Both the position numbers and the translations under genes were made by a program. Positions 43,397-51,932 of a stretch of 64,000 bases of DNA are shown in pieces. This DNA comes from UBA8437 sp964646205 (GTDB lineage Bacteria > Planctomycetota > Planctomycetia > Planctomycetales > Planctomycetaceae): contig CAZYAZ010000008.1 of the NCBI GenBank assembly GCA_964646205.1, positions 1 through 64,000 of the forward strand, read 5' to 3'. Position 1 is the stretch's first letter, and every line of letters starts with the position of its first letter. The notes under the pieces are model-generated. The model was not told where the DNA came from, ran no database searches, and saw nothing but the letters and a program-made list of their open reading frames with translations.

Positions 43397-44523
43397 TTGG
43401 CCAATCGTCGGAATTTGGTTTTGACGTCGCGACGACGAGTCCCGGAACTTCGGCTCGCTGTGGGACGTGGCACACACCTCACGGAACAGTCGAAACCCCC
43501 GCTTTCATGCCGGTGGGGACCCGAGGGACGGTGAAGGGGCTGTGGCCAGAACAACTGGTTGAGACCGGGGCGGAGATGGTCCTGGCCAACACCTATCACC
43601 TTGCACTTCGTCCCGGTGCGGAGGTGGTGGAGGAACTCGGTGGATTGCACCAGTTCATGCAATGGGATGGACCGATCCTGACTGACAGTGGGGGTTTCCA
43701 GGTGTTCAGCCTGGCCGAGATGGCCCGATTGACCGACGAGGGCGTGTCGTTCAAATCACACATCGACGGCAGTTGGCTCGATTTGACACCCGAACGGGCC
43801 GTGGCGCTCCAGGAGCAACTCGGGGCAGACTGCATCATGTGCCTCGACGAATGTCCGCCTCATGATGTTCCAGGAGAGAAGCTTTTGCGTGCCGTCGACC
43901 GCACCACCGACTGGGCTCGCCGATGTCGAGATGCCCAGAAACGGTCCGATCAGGCCCTGTTTGGCATTGTCCAGGGCGGTGTGGATCCGGCCCTGCGTGA
44001 ACGTTCGGCCGAAGGATTGTTGGGGCTCGAATTTCCCGGATACGCCATTGGTGGTCTCAGTGTCGGGGAAACTCCCGAATCGATGTACGCGACGCTTGAT
44101 GTGACCACTCCAATGCTTCCGGTTGACCGACCGCGGTACCTGATGGGAGTTGGAACCCCGAGAGACCTGTTCGAGGCGGTTGTGAGAGGAGTCGACCTGT
44201 TTGATTGCGTGATGCCAACGCGAAATGGTCGAAGTGCTTCGGCGTTCACCAGCGCAGGTGAAATTCGGTTGAAAAATCGCCAGTATCGCACGGACGAGGG
44301 GCCACTGGACCCTGACTGCGATTGTACCGTCTGCACCAGGTTCAGCCGCGGTTACCTCCGACACCTGATCCTGTCACGCGAGATGCTCGGGCCGATCATG
44401 GTCTCGTATCATAACCTCGTGTACTACCAGAACTTCCTGCGATCGCTTCGCGACGCGATCCGTGTCGACAGGCTGGATGAGTTTCGTTCGGTTCACCTTG
44501 CTGACGTTCCGGCATCTCTCTAG
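43393..44523 (+). CDS. tgt: queuine tRNA-ribosyltransferase
   Basis: Exchanges guanine-34 of Asp, Asn, His and Tyr tRNAs for a queuine precursor. It has 376 residues from GTG at 43393, which shares TGA with the gspF stop; GGAGGG lies 6 nt upstream. The nucleophile region is LTDSGGFQVFS (D98), the second conserved Asp lies in GVDLFDCVMPTRNGR, and the zinc site is CDCTVC with a later His. The long frame from 43276 lies inside gspF. It begins the conserved tgt-yajC-sec order. Confidence 0.97.
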   Translation: MIGQSSEFGFDVATTSPGTSARCGTWHTPHGTVETPAFMPVGTRGTVKGLWPEQLVETGAEMVLANTYHLALRPGAEVVEELGGLHQFMQWDGPILTDSGGFQVFSLAEMARLTDEGVSFKSHIDGSWLDLTPERAVALQEQLGADCIMCLDECPPHDVPGEKLLRAVDRTTDWARRCRDAQKRSDQALFGIVQGGVDPALRERSAEGLLGLEFPGYAIGGLSVGETPESMYATLDVTTPMLPVDRPRYLMGVGTPRDLFEAVVRGVDLFDCVMPTRNGRSASAFTSAGEIRLKNRQYRTDEGPLDPDCDCTVCTRFSRGYLRHLILSREMLGPIMVSYHNLVYYQNFLRSLRDAIRVDRLDEFRSVHLADVPASL

Positions 44524-44604
44524 GATACGGGTTTGACTGGCTCCGAGTGCCGGACGGACGAAGGCTGTCACGGTTGGTCCGGTCACCAAAACGGGGTGCG
44601 CGGG

Positions 44605-45068
44605 ATGTTTCCATCGCTTGGACGGTTGTTTTCAACCGGAATCGCAGTTGCGATTTTGGGTGCGTTTGTGTGTGTTGGCTCAGTGATGGCCCAGGACACC
44701 AAGGAATCAAAAACCGCCACTCCGGCAGCAAAACCGGCAGNNNNNNNNNNNNNNNNNNNNNNNNNNNNNNNNNNNNNNNNNNNNNNNNNNNNNNNNNNNN
44801 NNNNNNNNNNNNNNNNNNNNNNNNNNNNNNNNNNNNNNNNCAGAAGAAAGCTCGAAAGAAACAAGATGCCCTGGTTGAGTCTTTGAAGAAACATGACCGC
44901 GTTGTCACCATTGGTGGCATCGTCGGGACGATCGTGTCGATCGACGCGGACAACCAGGAAGTCGTATTGGAAGTGTCGCCGGACACCCAGGTGCGAATGC
45001 TTCGCCGCAGCATCCAGGGGCCCAAGCCATTTGGTAACGATGACGACACAGAGTCGACCAACAAGTAG
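44605..45068 (+). CDS. yajC: preprotein translocase subunit YajC (broken by an N gap)
   Basis: The 5' part (from the ATG at 44605) encodes a signal-like hydrophobic N-terminus (GIAVAILGAFVCVGSVMA) and a Lys/Ala linker. After the 100-N gap the 3' part encodes the typical YajC end: QKKARKKQDALVESLKKHDR, then TIGGIVGTIVSI and the remaining C-terminal beta segment. The two parts lie in different frames relative to each other because the gap length is arbitrary; the missing bases should encode the YajC membrane helix. An extra N-terminal signal ahead of the helix is unusual for YajC. Its product binds SecDF. Confidence 0.85.
44741..44840. other. assembly gap (100 N) in yajC
   Basis: Exactly 100 N, a scaffold placeholder. 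It interrupts yajC in a Lys/Ala-rich, low-complexity coding region; the true length is unknown. Confidence 0.99.
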
Positions 45069-45103
45069 AACCGTACAGGCACAGTCAAGGACACAACAAG
45101 ACG

Positions 45104-45892
45104 ATGCACCAACTCGGACTGGCAGGGGTTTTGGCCGAGATACCGGCATCGGTGACGGGCCTTGGGTTTGTCGCTGCGATTGTCGGTGGCGTTTTTGTGG
45201 CGCGATGGTGTGCCAGCCGTGAGGCTTTCGCCGAGAGTCACGTGACGATGGGCGTGCTGGGGTTTGCCGGCCTGATCGCACTGGGTTCACTGGTGCCGGG
45301 TTTGTTCTTCGATCTGTCCGACGCTGGGCGGATGTTGCTCGGGGTGGGCCTGGCCTTGGTCGGTTTCGGAGCCTGGATGGCATCCCGGGAAATGCTCAAG
45401 GGGCGACTGGTGGCAACTCTGTGCCTGTTGTATGTGGTCGTCGTGGGTGTGGCATTCTGGCAGATGCCCCAGATGTACTTCGACAGTGGGAACGGGATCC
45501 GGGCCCTGTTGTTGATCGCTTCGACGTTCGTGGTCCCATTGAGCCTCGGGCGACTGGTGGCGATGGGGCTGAAAATGGAAGACCTGTCGTTTCGACTGGG
45601 AGTTGTGTTTACCGCGATCACGCTGGCCACTTGGCCGATGGCCAAGGAGGTGGTGGTTCGGGCGGCGGACAACTGGGCACACGCGGAAGCGGTGAAAAAG
45701 TGGGATCAGGGTAGCCAGAGTTATCCGGTCACAGCCGATGCAAAAAAGACGCTTGAAGAAGGTCGGCCCGGATTGACAGTTCACTACCTGGCCGACGGGA
45801 AGAGTTCGGCCGAGTCAAAATCACCGGGGCGGCTGGGAGCCGCTAACGACAACAAGGCCGAGACGCCGGAAGCCTCGGATAAAGACAAGTGA
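45104..45892 (+). CDS. membrane protein of unknown function in the sec operon
   Basis: A 262-residue protein with about six membrane helices in the first 195 residues (for example GLGFVAAIVGGVFVARW, LLLIASTFVVPLSLGRLV), followed by a soluble tail rich in Lys, Ser, Glu and Asp. It lies between yajC and the LRR lipoprotein, with its TGA overlapping the next GTG, where most bacteria go directly from yajC to secD. No known motif is seen. Its position suggests an accessory part of the planctomycete protein export machinery, which is inference. Confidence 0.75.
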   Translation: MHQLGLAGVLAEIPASVTGLGFVAAIVGGVFVARWCASREAFAESHVTMGVLGFAGLIALGSLVPGLFFDLSDAGRMLLGVGLALVGFGAWMASREMLKGRLVATLCLLYVVVVGVAFWQMPQMYFDSGNGIRALLLIASTFVVPLSLGRLVAMGLKMEDLSFRLGVVFTAITLATWPMAKEVVVRAADNWAHAEAVKKWDQGSQSYPVTADAKKTLEEGRPGLTVHYLADGKSSAESKSPGRLGAANDNKAETPEASDKDK

Positions 45893-46259
45893 GCGGAACC
45901 ACGATGAGAAAGTCGACCGGGAGCGATCAGATGACGCGTTGGTGGGGATTGGCCTGTGTGCCGGCACTGTTGATGGTGTTGACCGTCGCCGGATGTAGCG
46001 ACACCAATCCGATGATCAAACTGCGTCGTGCGGGAGTCGTGATTCAACAAGACGACGAGCGAGAGAAGATCGAGCGAGTGGTGTTGTCCAAGTCGGCGAG
46101 TGCCGACCAGTTGGATCAACAACTGAAGGATCTTGCCGAAGTTCCTCGCGTTCTTGAACTGGATCTCTCGGGGACGCAGGTCAACGACGCACACCTCAAG
46201 TGGCTTGGCAGTCACGACGAACTTGAAACCCTGGACCTGTCCGGCACCGCGATCACCAG
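45889..46259 (+). CDS. LRR lipoprotein, 3' end lost in a gap
   Basis: The start GTG at 45889 shares bases with the preceding stop (GTGA); ATG at 45904 is an alternative. A lipoprotein signal ends at TVAGC (C36). A helical stretch follows, then two leucine-rich repeats, VLELDLSGTQVNDAHLKWLG and LETLDLSGTAIT, broken off by the N gap. LRR sequences are repetitive, which may explain the assembly break. It appears to be an extra gene between yajC and secDF; whether it ends in the gap or is fused to the following gene cannot be seen. Confidence 0.75.
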
Positions 46260-46359
46260 NNNNNNNNNNNNNNNNNNNNNNNNNNNNNNNNNNNNNNNNN
46301 NNNNNNNNNNNNNNNNNNNNNNNNNNNNNNNNNNNNNNNNNNNNNNNNNNNNNNNNNNN
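46260..46359. other. assembly gap (100 N) between the LRR gene and secDF
   Basis: Exactly 100 N. Because the 3' end of the LRR gene and the first membrane helix and most of the first periplasmic domain of SecD must fall here, the real gap is probably several hundred bases to over 1 kb. Confidence 0.99.
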
Positions 46360-48656
46360 AGCGGGTCAAGGGTGAACATCTCTACCGTGTTTACCAGACC
46401 AATGACGACAATGGTCGTTTGGCTGTCGGATTCACCCTGAATATCGGCGGCGGCAATCGGTTTGCCGACCTGACAGGCAGCAATGAACCGGACAAGTCCG
46501 AAGGATTTTATCGTCGCCTGGCAATCATTCTTGATGGCAAGGTCTTTTCGGCCCCGACGCTGGAAAGCCGGATCAGCAACAGCGGAATTATCCGGGGCGA
46601 CTTCACCCGACAGGAAATCAACGAGTTGATTGGCGTGCTGGAGGCGGGGGCCCTTGAGGTGCCGCTGAATCCTGAACCAATTAGCGAATTGACAATTTCT
46701 CCGACGCTGGGAGGAGATGTCCAGAAAAAGGGCATCATGGCGATCTCGATCGCTTCTATCGCCGTTGTCGTGTTCATGATCGGTTACTACCGGTTTTCGG
46801 GAATTGTGGCGGTCATCTGCCTGGTGCTGAACCTGTTGCTGGTGATGGGGACAATGATCTTCATCGAGGCGACCTTCACGCTGCCTGGACTGGCAGGCCT
46901 GGTGTTGACGATCGGTATGGCCGTCGATGCAAACGTGCTGATTTTTGAGCGAATTCGCGAGGAACAACGTCGCGGCGGGGTTGTACGAATGGCAATCCAG
47001 AATGGATTCAGCCGGGCGTTTACCACCATTGTCGATGCCAACGTCACCACGCTGCTTGTGGCCGTCGTCCTGTACATGATCGGAACCGATCAGGTCCGGG
47101 GTTTTGCCGTCACGCTGTTCATCGGGATTATTATGAGCATGTTCACGGCTTTGTTCGTGGGGCGATTGCTCTTTGATATCTGGGAACGCAGTAAGAGTCG
47201 TCAACAGTTGAAGATGAACAGTCTGCCGGGAATCGCCGGCAAGGAGTTCAACTTCATTGGTTGGCGAAAAGTGGCGTCGGTTGTGTCGCTGTTCGTGATC
47301 GTTGGCGGCATGGTGGCGCTGGGGTCTCGAGGCGAAAACAATTTCGATATCGACTTCCGTGGTGGCCGTGCTGTCAGTTTCGAGTTGTTGAAAATGCCTT
47401 CGGGGAAAACCACCGAGGATGTCCGCCAACAGTTGCTCGGAGTGCCTGACGCCAAGGAACTCAGCGATTCCTTGTCGTTGGAGAAATTGACAGGGATCGA
47501 GGAAGAAGCCACCACGTCGCCCACCGACGGAGGCGGGCGGTTCAGGCTCCGAACGACGACCACCAATGACGCTGCTGAAGACGGGGAATCAAAAGACGAC
47601 GTCAACGCGGCAATCCAGAAATGGATTGCGGATGCGTTTGCTGCCGACGGATACGAATTGGCCACCATGACGGTCAAACCCGGCCAGGTGGCTCCGATCA
47701 ACGATCCGACGGAAACGGATTTCGTCGACGGCCACGAGGTTGTCGTGTCATTCGCGGGTGACGACCAGTCCGAGGTTCGTCGCGAGAACGTGCAGGCTTA
47801 TGTGGCCGAGGCGTTGGCCGGCCCGGGAGGCGATCCGAACCAGGCAGAACTGGAATTCAAGATTTCCGCCGACGGTGCTGATCAAGCGGCGGCGACATCG
47901 ATGAAATGGGTGGTCCGATTCAAAAAATCGGTAACCAGGGCCAAGGTCGACGCTGCCCTGGCAGGAATGGTCAAGACACTCGATGGCCAGCCACGTTTCG
48001 ACGAGATGACATCATTCGACAGCGCGGTTGCCAATGAAATGCAACAGTCGGCGGTGCTGGCCATGCTCTTCAGCCTGGTGGCTATCGTCGCCTACATCTG
48101 GTTCCGTTTTCAGCGGATTGACTTTGGGCTGGCTGCCGTGGTGGCACTGGTTCACGACGTGCTGGTGGTTCTCGGCGGTGTGGCATTGGCCGGCCACGCA
48201 GCGTCCACGATGGGGATGGATGGAGGGGTGCTTCAATTGCAGGACTTCAAGATCAACCTGCCCATGGTCGCTGCCTTCCTGACGATCGTTGGTTATTCGC
48301 TTAACGATACGATTGTCGTGTTCGACCGGATTCGCGAAGTGCGTGGCAAAAACCCCTCGTTGACGCCCGAGATGGTCAACCTGAGTCTGAACCAGACCTT
48401 GTCGCGTACGTTGTTGACGTCAATCACGACCCTGATCGTTGTTGTGATCCTGTACTTCGGGGGTGGTGACGGGATCCACGGTTTCGCCTATTGCCTGGTG
48501 TTGGGTGTTGTTGTTGGTACGTACAGTTCGATTTTCGTTGCCAGCCCGGCCCTGCTGTGGATGATGGATCCCAACAGTGTCTTCAACCGGCTGGCCGGCA
48601 GTCTCTCGGGGACAGCCAAGCCTCCGGCGAGCCAACGGACGGCACCGCAGTCGTAG
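46360..48656 (+). CDS. secDF: protein-export membrane protein SecDF (5' end lost in a gap)
   Basis: 764 codons are readable from the gap in the frame of 46362. The SecD half begins within periplasmic domain P1, then has its C-terminal helices with the motif TIGMAVDANVLIFERIREE. SecF starts with FNFIGWRKVASVVSL, DIDFRGGRAV, and its own TIVGYSLNDTIVVFDRIRE motif. The protein uses the proton gradient to pull preproteins through SecYEG. The SecF periplasmic region is about 220 residues, over twice the usual, and carries three short beta-alpha-like modules. It ends the tgt-yajC run. Confidence 0.95.
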
Positions 48657-48714
48657 CGACAACAACGATTGGGCCCCGGGGAATTGCTGGTCAATGAGCC
48701 TGGGGCGAGTCGGT

Positions 48715-49524
48715 CTAGGCCGACCAGGCCTGGTGGCCTCCATCGACCCGGATCACCTGTCCGGTGACGAATTCGCCCAGGGGACCGGCGAAGAATTCGA
48801 CCACTCGTGCCACTTCGTCCACGGTGGCGATTCGTTCGAGAGTCCCCTCGGTGACCATCCGGTCCTGGTCCACGTCTCGCGTGTTCATGAACCGACCTGT
48901 GCGGGTGTCACCAGGGGCCAGGCTGTTGACGGTGACATTGTGCGGACGCAGTTGCTGGGCGAGGCTGCGTGTGTAAGCCACCTGTCCAGCCTTGGCCGTG
49001 GCGTAGATGGCCCCCTGGGCATTGCCCTTGAAGGCGGCAATTGAACTGATGGTGATTATTCGCCCGTGGTTGCGTTCGATCATTCCACGGGCCACCTCAC
49101 GGCAGACCAGGATCGTGGTGAGCAGGTTCCGGTCGAGAACCGCCTCGACATCCTCCTGCTTGATCATCACCGCGTCGTTGGGGTCAGGTTTGCCACCGGC
49201 GGCGGCGATGTCGCCTCCGGCGTTGTGGACCAGTATGTCGATCGGGCCCAGTTGTTCGGTCACCTCGGCCACAATCCGCTCGACTTGTTCGGCATCGGTC
49301 AGGTCGGCCAGCACTCGCAAGGCATCAACACCACCGTGGTCGCCGATTTCTTGAGCGGTTTCGGTCAGGGTCGTGCCCTCGCCGTACTCACTGGGGCCAT
49401 GTTCACGCATCCCGTGCACTCCCACGCTGGCTCCGGCAGCGGCCAGGTGTTCGGCAAAAGCGCGGCCCAGCCCGCGTCCGGCTCCGGTGACCAGGGCGAC
49501 CTGGCCTTCAAGAAATCGCGTCAT
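48715..49524 (-). CDS. short-chain dehydrogenase/reductase
   Basis: A 269-residue classical SDR with TGAGRGLG (14-21), HNAGG, catalytic Ser in ISSIAAFKG, YATAK and the C-terminal GQVIRVDGGHQAW. The extended loop after the second strand (GMREHGPSEYGEGTTL) is longer than usual. It is FabG-like, with no context pointing to a specific substrate. It converges with secDF, 58 nt apart, and follows the phosphoesterase? gene order is divergent in position but same strand: the phosphoesterase gene lies 48 nt upstream. Confidence 0.88.
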   Translation of the reverse strand: MTRFLEGQVALVTGAGRGLGRAFAEHLAAAGASVGVHGMREHGPSEYGEGTTLTETAQEIGDHGGVDALRVLADLTDAEQVERIVAEVTEQLGPIDILVHNAGGDIAAAGGKPDPNDAVMIKQEDVEAVLDRNLLTTILVCREVARGMIERNHGRIITISSIAAFKGNAQGAIYATAKAGQVAYTRSLAQQLRPHNVTVNSLAPGDTRTGRFMNTRDVDQDRMVTEGTLERIATVDEVARVVEFFAGPLGEFVTGQVIRVDGGHQAWSA

Positions 49525-49572
49525 TGTTGATCTGGTCCTGTTGAGGGCACAAGGGAGTGTTCGGGAGATGTG

Positions 49573-50496
49573 CTACTTGCCCGCCGAGGGGTCGGCGAGT
49601 GTGCGGAGTGTCTTGGACTTCACTCCATCCAGCAGCAGGTTGGCCAATACCGGGCCTTTTTCAGTCATGGTCACCCAGACGAAGTGGTCAAAACGGCCTT
49701 CGGGTACTCCACTCAACGTGGAACCGCCTCCGGTCGTGGCCAGCATGTAGTACTCCTGTCCTCGCCTGATGTAACGTGCGTAAGCGTGTTTGTGCCCGGT
49801 GAAGACAGTGTATTTTCGTCCGGCCAACGCATTTTCAATCTGGGTCCAACCTTGCTTGGCGAGGTCGGCGTTCGGGTAGGTCCAGGTTGGCTTGTGTGTC
49901 ACCACAAACGTCCAACGGACGTCCTGGTTTTTCTTGAGAACCTTTGTGGCCCAGTCTCTTTGGGCCTGGCTGAAGTGGAAGTCGCCCTGCTTGGGGGGAT
50001 CCTCGGAATTGAGGACGAGGAAGAGACAGTCGTGATAGAGGAAATGGTAGTAACTGCGGCGAAAACGTCGGGTCCAGTCCTGGCTCATCGGCAGATTACT
50101 GATGTCGTGGTTGCCGGCACAGAAAAAAAACGGCATTTCGAGTCGGTCGACCATTGTTTCAAATTCGGACCACTCAAGGGCCCATTGTCCGGGGTCCTCG
50201 GTATAGCCCTCGATCAGGTCACCCACGGAAACGACAAACTCGGGTTGGAGGAGATTGATTTGGTCGACCGCGTTTCGGAAAACACCAGGCCTTCGGCCGC
50301 CGGTCCGGTCGGTGACAATCACAAACTGGAAATTGTCACGTCGATCGTTGAACTGGAGGTTGGTCCACGGATTGCGTGGGCCGGATTCGATGCTGACGTG
50401 CCGGGGCGTTGTGTCGGCCGGTGGCGCCGTGCTCGAGACGGTCGCCGCTGCGACAAGGATGAGTCCCACGCTCAAAGCTAGGCAAAATCGTTTCAT
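49573..50496 (-). CDS. secreted calcineurin-like metallophosphoesterase
   Basis: A 307-residue protein from the ATG at 50496 with a signal peptide (FCLALSVGLILVAAATVSS). Metal-binding motifs in order: VTDRTG (the usual D-x-H has Arg in place of His), VVSVGDLIEG, AGNHD, VVTHKP and GHKHAYAR. Calcineurin-like dimetal phosphoesterase, exported; substrate unknown. The change of the first motif from DxH to DRT would remove one metal ligand, so activity is uncertain. It lies between the SDR and the dihydroorotase-like gene on the same strand. Confidence 0.88.
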   Translation of the reverse strand: MKRFCLALSVGLILVAAATVSSTAPPADTTPRHVSIESGPRNPWTNLQFNDRRDNFQFVIVTDRTGGRRPGVFRNAVDQINLLQPEFVVSVGDLIEGYTEDPGQWALEWSEFETMVDRLEMPFFFCAGNHDISNLPMSQDWTRRFRRSYYHFLYHDCLFLVLNSEDPPKQGDFHFSQAQRDWATKVLKKNQDVRWTFVVTHKPTWTYPNADLAKQGWTQIENALAGRKYTVFTGHKHAYARYIRRGQEYYMLATTGGGSTLSGVPEGRFDHFVWVTMTEKGPVLANLLLDGVKSKTLRTLADPSAGK

Positions 50497-50571
50497 GTCG
50501 TTCCCCAAATTGGAATACACAGCGGCCAGACAGGTTAGGCTTCCTGTCTCGCGGCCGCAATTGATCGCACC

Positions 50572-51855
50572 TCAGCGAACTCGTTGACCGTCGATGACTA
50601 CAGCTTCGACGGACCCCGGAAACGTGACTCCCTCGAACGGCGACCACCCACACTTGGTGGCCAGTTGATCGTTACGGATGGTCACGGGACGTGTGAGGTT
50701 GAGGACGGTCAGCGAGGCGGAATAGCCCGGGGCAATCCACCCGAATTGTCGAGGGCCCGTGTACGGATTGACGAATGTCCCCGGGTTTTCACAACAGACC
50801 GCAGCGATGCGTTCGGGACTGAATCCTGCCTCAAGAATCATCCAGGTCACAAAGGCGCCATACGTGTCCAGGTGAGGCTGTCCGGAGACTCCAGTGGCCT
50901 TTTCCTCGAGAGTGTGAGGAGCGTGGTCGGTGGCCAGGTAATCCAATGTTCCGTCACGGAGTCCCTCGAGCATGGCCAGTCGGTCGTCACCGCTTCGCAG
51001 CGGCGGATTCATTTGCATCATGCCTCGGTTGTCATCGGAGATCTGTGAGGTGTCATAAAAAATGTGGTGCGGAGTGACCTCGCAGGTCACAGGCAGCCCG
51101 GCCTGGCGGGCTGCACGGATGAGGGGCAGGCCGTCTCCGACGGAGTAGTGGCAGAGCTTTCCAGTCAGTTCGTACTTCTTGATCATTTCCAACGCGAACC
51201 GGGTGGCGGAAATTTCACATTCCGGTGGCCGCCTTTGTTCGTGGGTCGCGGCATCCGAGTGCATGTCGAGCAGTTCGGGGTCTTCACAGTGAAAGCTGAC
51301 CGAGCACCCACGATAGTGCGCCAGGGTTTCCTCGAGTTCGGCCAAGGAACTGAAGAACAGGTCACCCACACTGGGGCCCATGTAGGCCTTGTAGGGGACC
51401 GGGGCGGACAGCGGTCGTGTTCCGGGCCCGATACCGGCGTAGAGGGTCACGTGGACAGCCGGGTTGCGTGAGGCGAGGTGCTGGCACTTGGTGGCATAGC
51501 TGGAGTCGTCAACCGGCGCGTCAGGGTTGTTGGGCATGTCGGCGACATGGACAACACCACCGTTGAGTGCGGCTTCGCCGGCCGTGATAAAATCTTCCTT
51601 GTGGGTTTCACGGCCGCTGGTGTCGTCTCGGGCGTGGATGTGAATGTCGCCCATGCCCGCAAAAACCAGGCAGTCGTCATCGAAGACAATGTCGGGAGTT
51701 CCCAACTGTTCTCCGACCTCGACGATCTCGGAGGCCTGGATCCGTATTTGTCCCGAGACAATCTTTTCAGAGCTGACTAGACGTCCGGCGATGATCATCT
51801 GCTTGGGTCCCGTTCGGAGTTGTGGCGTTTGGGCCACGAGTCGGTTTGAACTCAT
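50572..51855 (-). CDS. dihydroorotase-like cyclic amidohydrolase
   Basis: A 427-residue amidohydrolase of the class I dihydroorotase/hydantoinase group. The metal site is DIHIHARDD (H72, H74), further ligands lie in VSFHCEDPE and EVTPHHIF, and the catalytic Asp is in LATDHAPHTLEE. No carboxylated Lys is obvious, as in the shorter class II-like dihydroorotases. If it is PyrC it makes dihydroorotate for pyrimidine synthesis, but pyrB is not adjacent. Two starts are possible, ATG at 51855 or 51798; neither has a good ribosome site. The gene is divergent from the esterase at 51933. Confidence 0.85.
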   Translation of the reverse strand: MSSNRLVAQTPQLRTGPKQMIIAGRLVSSEKIVSGQIRIQASEIVEVGEQLGTPDIVFDDDCLVFAGMGDIHIHARDDTSGRETHKEDFITAGEAALNGGVVHVADMPNNPDAPVDDSSYATKCQHLASRNPAVHVTLYAGIGPGTRPLSAPVPYKAYMGPSVGDLFFSSLAELEETLAHYRGCSVSFHCEDPELLDMHSDAATHEQRRPPECEISATRFALEMIKKYELTGKLCHYSVGDGLPLIRAARQAGLPVTCEVTPHHIFYDTSQISDDNRGMMQMNPPLRSGDDRLAMLEGLRDGTLDYLATDHAPHTLEEKATGVSGQPHLDTYGAFVTWMILEAGFSPERIAAVCCENPGTFVNPYTGPRQFGWIAPGYSASLTVLNLTRPVTIRNDQLATKCGWSPFEGVTFPGSVEAVVIDGQRVR

Positions 51856-51932
51856 GGGTTGGCAAGAATACGCTATGAAGGGTCGGTCGCCAATCAGGTG
51901 GTCGCACGAGTTCCCCGGCTGGAGAAATCTTC

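Noticed and set aside
44605..45068. Frameshifted yajC pseudogene
   Set aside because: The frame change coincides with the artificial 100-N gap, so there is no evidence for a real frameshift.
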